From positions 9,820 to 44,937 of the forward strand of contig JAQUOX010000001.1 of assembly GCA_028716905.1 (NCBI GenBank): a DNA stretch of 35,118 nt, in the 5' to 3' direction. Shown here piece by piece: positions 32,205 through 35,118 of this stretch (positions are counted from its first letter, which is position 1; the number at the start of each line of letters is the position of its first letter). The stretch is from Minisyncoccota bacterium (GTDB lineage Bacteria > Patescibacteriota > Minisyncoccia > Minisyncoccales > Minisyncoccaceae). The position numbers and the translations under genes were made by a program. The notes beneath the pieces were generated by a model. That model saw nothing but the letters and a program-made list of their open reading frames with translations. It did not search any database and was not told where the DNA came from.

Positions 32205-33451
32205 AAAAAGTTATTTCCAGCATTCTTTCTCCCAATTTTGAAAAAGACGACGTGGCTTTGAGCTTAAAGCTTGTTTTTTCTCCCTGGCATTGGAAAAAGG
32301 GGGAAAAGATTCGGGAACTGGAAAGAACCTTTAAAGAAAAATTCGGGTTGGGCGATTGTTTTTCCTTCAACAGCGGACGGAGCTGTCTTTTGGCTGTTCT
32401 TCGGGCCATGGACATCAAAGAAGGGGACGAGGTCATTGTCCAGGGCTTTACCTGCAATGCGGTGGTCAATCCGATTATCAAAACCGGGGCCAGGGCGGTT
32501 TTCGTTGATTTGAAAAAAGACTTGAACATTGACGAGAAGAGAATAGAGGAAAAGATTTCTTCCAGAACCAGGGCGGTGATTGTCCAGCACACTTTCGGCT
32601 GGCCGGCGGAGATTGAGCCGATTAAAGAAATTTGCCAAAGAAACAACCTATATTTAATTGAGGACTGCGCCCATGCTTTGGGAGCGAAATACGACAACAA
32701 ATATTGCGGTTCTTTCGGCGACGCCAGCTTTTTCAGCTTCGGCAAGGACAAAATCGTTTCTTCGGTTTTTGGGGGAATGCTGACAATCAACAATCAAAAG
32801 CTTGTTAATAAGGTTAGGGAAATATATGAGAAATCTCCTTTCCCTTCTTCTCTTTGGATTTTCCAGCAATTGTTTTATCCTTTTTTAATGGAATACTTTT
32901 TTCTTCCTTTATTCAGGTTCAGATTGGGAAGGATTTTCTGGTCACTGATGTTCGAGTTGAACGTTTTTTCTTTAAGGTCGGTCACCAAGAAAGAGAACCG
33001 GGGGGTTTTGCCTTCTTCTTTCGGCAAAAAGCTTCCCAATGCTCTGGCCTGTTTGGCCCTGAACCAGCTGAACAAGCTGGATAGGTTTAACGGCCATAGA
33101 AGGGAAATAGCCCGGATATATTTTAAAGAGTTAAGGGATATTTCCGTTTTTAGCGAAGATTTTAATGAAAGAGAGCCGGTTTTTATGAGGTTTCCCTTGT
33201 TAACCGATAAGTCCTCGCTGATTATTTCAGAGCTGAGGAAATCCAATGTGTTTTTGAACGACGGGTGGAGGGGAACGATTGTGGTTCCTCCGAAAACCTT
33301 TCAGGAAAAGATGGGCTATGAAAAAGGGGAGTGCCGATTGGCAGAGAAAGTGTCTAAGAACATCGTTTCTTTACCCACCCATATCAAGGTTTCTCTTGAA
33401 GAAGCAGAGGAAATTGCTTCAATCATCAGGTCGCTTGTCAATAAGGGGTGA
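32201..33451 (+). CDS. DegT/DnrJ/EryC1/StrS family aminotransferase
   Basis: A 416-aa PLP enzyme of the sugar aminotransferase family. The N-terminal FNSGRSCLLAVLRAMDIKEG, the VQGFTCNAVVNPI segment, EDCAHALGA (PLP-contacting Asp), and the internal-aldimine Lys in FSFGKDKIVSS are all present. There is an insert of about 70 hydrophobic residues (PSSLWIFQQLFYPFLMEY to SLMFELNVF; about 218-252) absent from typical members, perhaps for membrane association. It probably modifies a nucleotide sugar or a lipid-linked sugar. It is the last gene of the serS run. Confidence 0.85.
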   Translation: MKKVISSILSPNFEKDDVALSLKLVFSPWHWKKGEKIRELERTFKEKFGLGDCFSFNSGRSCLLAVLRAMDIKEGDEVIVQGFTCNAVVNPIIKTGARAVFVDLKKDLNIDEKRIEEKISSRTRAVIVQHTFGWPAEIEPIKEICQRNNLYLIEDCAHALGAKYDNKYCGSFGDASFFSFGKDKIVSSVFGGMLTINNQKLVNKVREIYEKSPFPSSLWIFQQLFYPFLMEYFFLPLFRFRLGRIFWSLMFELNVFSLRSVTKKENRGVLPSSFGKKLPNALACLALNQLNKLDRFNGHRREIARIYFKELRDISVFSEDFNEREPVFMRFPLLTDKSSLIISELRKSNVFLNDGWRGTIVVPPKTFQEKMGYEKGECRLAEKVSKNIVSLPTHIKVSLEEAEEIASIIRSLVNKG

Positions 33452-33464
33452 TTTGTAGTAAAAT
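33435..33464 (+). promoter_or_regulatory. Promoter of the second prepilin, leaderless type
   Basis: TTGTCA (33435-33440), an 18-nt spacer and TAAAAT (33459-33464) ending 6 nt before ATG 33471. The -35 is inside the end of the aminotransferase gene. Confidence 0.6.
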
Positions 33465-33470
33465 ATATAA

Positions 33471-34358
33471 ATGCATAAAAGTTTTACCTTAATCGAAATA
33501 CTGGTCGTCATCGTCATTGTCGGAATCATTTCCGCTTTCATCATCGTTTCCATGAGCGGGGTTTCGGACAAGGCAAGGATTGCCAAAGGACAGGCTTTTT
33601 CCAATTCATTGAAGAATTCTTTACTCATGAACCTAGTTTCCGAATGGAGGTTGGATGATGCTTCGGGAACCACGGCTCAGGACCAATGGGGAGCCAATAC
33701 CGGCACCTGGTATGGAGCCGGAGGAGGGAACTACACCTCCCCTTCCTGGAGAACATCGTCCGAGTGCGTTTCCGGGGGCTGTCTGGCTTTTGACGGCACG
33801 GATGATTATGTGGATTGTGGAAGCGATAGTAGCCTAGATATAACAGATGCAATCACTATAGCGGGATGGTTTTATAGGATTGGGCCGAATATAAGGGCCT
33901 ATACTGAAGACTGGATAGGAAAACGTAGTGGTGGCAGTAAATATGTGGTAAGCGGGACTAGTTCAGCAAAACTTGTTCTTTCTGTTGATGGCGTCCAGGA
34001 TACCACAGCAACACATAGTGTTCCAATCTCAAGTAATACATGGACCTATTTAGCTTATACATATAATTCTTCAACGGCAACTGGTAGGGCCTATAAAAAT
34101 AGCTTACAGTACGGAGAAGATTTTGTGTTGAGCGGAAAAACTTCATATAAAATAGACAGCTTTCCTGCTGTTACCTTAAAATTATCTAGTTCAGCATATA
34201 CGGTTAACGGAAAATTAGACGACGTCCGGATATATAACTCAGTGATTCCCACCTCTCGAATTCAGCAAAACTATTATTCCGGTTTAAGCAGATTGTTAGT
34301 CAACAAGATTATTGATTCTCAAGAATACGTTAAGCGCCTTGCTTTGGGAGAAAATTAA
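33471..34358 (+). CDS. Prepilin-type protein with LamG-like domain (paralog 2)
   Basis: A 295-aa protein with the class III prepilin signal MHKSFTLIEILVVIVIVG, again with Ser before the predicted cleavage site. Residues about 60-265 are LamG-like (LAFDGTDDYVDCGSDSSLDI, ITIAGWFYR, NTWTYLAYTYN, VNGKLDDVRIYN). Its first 55 and last 30 residues closely match paralog 1 at 317, and the DNA there is also similar, whereas the central part is divergent and AT-rich. No other pilus assembly genes are in this window. Confidence 0.87.
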   Translation: MHKSFTLIEILVVIVIVGIISAFIIVSMSGVSDKARIAKGQAFSNSLKNSLLMNLVSEWRLDDASGTTAQDQWGANTGTWYGAGGGNYTSPSWRTSSECVSGGCLAFDGTDDYVDCGSDSSLDITDAITIAGWFYRIGPNIRAYTEDWIGKRSGGSKYVVSGTSSAKLVLSVDGVQDTTATHSVPISSNTWTYLAYTYNSSTATGRAYKNSLQYGEDFVLSGKTSYKIDSFPAVTLKLSSSAYTVNGKLDDVRIYNSVIPTSRIQQNYYSGLSRLLVNKIIDSQEYVKRLALGEN

Positions 34359-34364
34359 TATAAT
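34359..34364 (+). promoter_or_regulatory. Possible -10 box of the YbaB-like gene, leaderless type
   Basis: TATAAT immediately after the prepilin stop, ending 6 nt before ATG 34371. The best -35 candidate, TTGCTT at 34339, has a too-short 14-nt spacer. Confidence 0.45.
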
Positions 34365-34370
34365 AATGAT

Positions 34371-34628
34371 ATGTTTGATAAAATACAACAATTAAAGAAA
34401 CTGAAAGACCTTGAAGACGGTCTGGGGCGGGAAAGGCTGGAGGAAGAGATTAACGGCGTAAGGGTGGTCGTTAACGGCAAGGCGGAAATAGTCAGCATTG
34501 AATTGAATCAGGAATTGAGTAAAGAAAAGCAGGAGGAAGTTTTAAAGGAGTGCATCAACAAGGTTTCTCGGGAAGCGAAAATGCTAATGGCAAGAAAGGC
34601 CTCAGAAATATCAGGTCTTAATTTTTAA
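34371..34628 (+). CDS. YbaB/EbfC-like nucleoid-associated protein
   Basis: An 85-aa protein related to YbaB/EbfC DNA-binding dimers. It starts MFDKIQQLKKLKDLEDGLGRERLEEE, a helical arm, followed by a strand pair (GVRVVVNGKAEIVSIELNQEL) and a C-terminal helix. It is about 20 residues shorter than E. coli YbaB and lacks the Met/Gly-rich C-terminus. No recR or dnaX lies beside it, unlike in many bacteria. Confidence 0.75.
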   Translation: MFDKIQQLKKLKDLEDGLGRERLEEEINGVRVVVNGKAEIVSIELNQELSKEKQEEVLKECINKVSREAKMLMARKASEISGLNF

Positions 34629-34632
34629 TTCC

Positions 34633-35118
34633 ATGAACATATTACCCACCATTACTACGACGTTTAACGCCAACTGGAAAGGCAAAATCAAAGAAGCCCA
34701 GCTGTTTGAACTTGAGGAGATAGCCCTTTTTCCCACCTGTCTTGATAAAAGCGAGAGGAGGAAAATGTACGACCTTGTTTCCAAATCAAACATTAAGAGT
34801 ATTCCTTTCGTTCACCTGAGAGAAGACATGGAGGTCCAGGAATTGGAGTTTTTCATCAAAAAGTACAACACTCAGATATTTTGCGCCCATTCCGCCAAAG
34901 AATATCCCATTCACCTTGAATGGATAAAATATGCCAATATTATTGCCATAGAAAATACTTCGGGGGTGGGATTTGAAGAAAACGAAATCAAGAGGTTCGG
35001 GGGCATTTGCCTTGATTTCGCTCATTTGGAGAATGACCGGATAACGAATTTGGAAAAGTTCAACAGCGATTTTGCTTTTTTGAACAAGTTTCCGGTAAAG
35101 TGCAATCATATCAGCGCC
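34633..35118 (+). CDS. Partial TIM-barrel-like protein (3' end outside window)
   Basis: The frame is open from ATG 34633 to the window end, giving 162 residues; it is not in the ORF track because it has no stop. The order of strands with conserved acids and histidines (PFVHLREDM, IFCAHSAKEYP, IIAIENTSGVG, GICLDFAHLEND) suggests a xylose-isomerase-like or AP-endonuclease-2-like TIM barrel, where Glu and Asp/His bind metal. The function is unassigned. It starts 4 nt after the YbaB-like stop, so they probably share a transcript. Confidence 0.6.
   Translation, partial: MNILPTITTTFNANWKGKIKEAQLFELEEIALFPTCLDKSERRKMYDLVSKSNIKSIPFVHLREDMEVQELEFFIKKYNTQIFCAHSAKEYPIHLEWIKYANIIAIENTSGVGFEENEIKRFGGICLDFAHLENDRITNLEKFNSDFAFLNKFPVKCNHISA

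Overview
The window looks like part of a Patescibacteria (Candidate Phyla Radiation) chromosome, most likely Parcubacteria-like. This is inferred from a combination of traits: very compact gene packing with 4-bp overlaps, minimal versions of essential proteins (AlaRS of 601 aa, ProRS of 404 aa, an RNA polymerase alpha subunit without its C-terminal domain), group I introns in the 23S rRNA, prepilin-LamG fusion proteins, a PEGA-domain protein, and a rod-shape gene set. TGA is used as a normal stop codon, so this is not a TGA-recoded lineage such as Gracilibacteria.

Layout. 1-2055: a partial unknown gene, a prepilin with a LamG domain, and an MscS-like membrane protein. 2093-5124: compact alaS overlapping a membrane-anchored Baseplate_J-like protein. 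5178-9025: an alpha-operon-type cluster infA-rpmJ-rpsM-rpsK-rpsD-rpoA-rplQ-rplM-rpsI. 9060-10400 (minus): a PEGA-domain protein convergent with the ribosomal cluster. 10480-17597: a long co-directional run, mreB1-murA-holB-like-frr-rseP-proS-mreB2. 17598-22087: an rRNA unit with a structured leader, a 23S gene with two group I introns (at E. coli positions 1931 and 2504, the second carrying a LAGLIDADG endonuclease gene), and 5S. 22108-22352: a small free-standing transcription unit for a 49-aa, 8-cysteine, two-repeat protein. 22389-25345: mreC-mreD-PBP2. 25395-27309: greA-lysS. 27326-27760 (minus): a small membrane protein, divergent from an orotate-phosphoribosyltransferase-like gene. 28577-33451: serS, an alpha/beta hydrolase, a membrane-fused Mur ligase and a DegT-type aminotransferase, overlapping. 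33471-35118: a second prepilin-LamG paralog, a YbaB-like gene and a partial TIM-barrel-like gene.

How the genes work together. Translation dominates (ribosomal proteins, four aminoacyl-tRNA synthetases, IF-1, RRF, 23S/5S rRNA). Cell-envelope growth is the second theme (two MreB, MreC, MreD, PBP2, MurA, a MurF-like ligase, RseP). Surface appendages are the third (two prepilin-LamG proteins). The rRNA unit and the small cysteine-rich gene sit between mreB2 and mreC, splitting what is normally a contiguous mreBCD-mrdA block.

The most notable signals are: the 49-aa double-repeat cysteine-rich ORF with the best Shine-Dalgarno in the window; a recurrent arrangement in which the -10 box ends exactly 6 nt before the ATG (leaderless mRNAs); two 23S introns whose splice sites can be placed by internal guide pairing; and a pair of mutually exclusive hairpins in the rRNA leader. 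No tRNA gene, 16S rRNA gene, CRISPR array or insertion sequence was seen. All calls are from reading the sequence; no database search was run.
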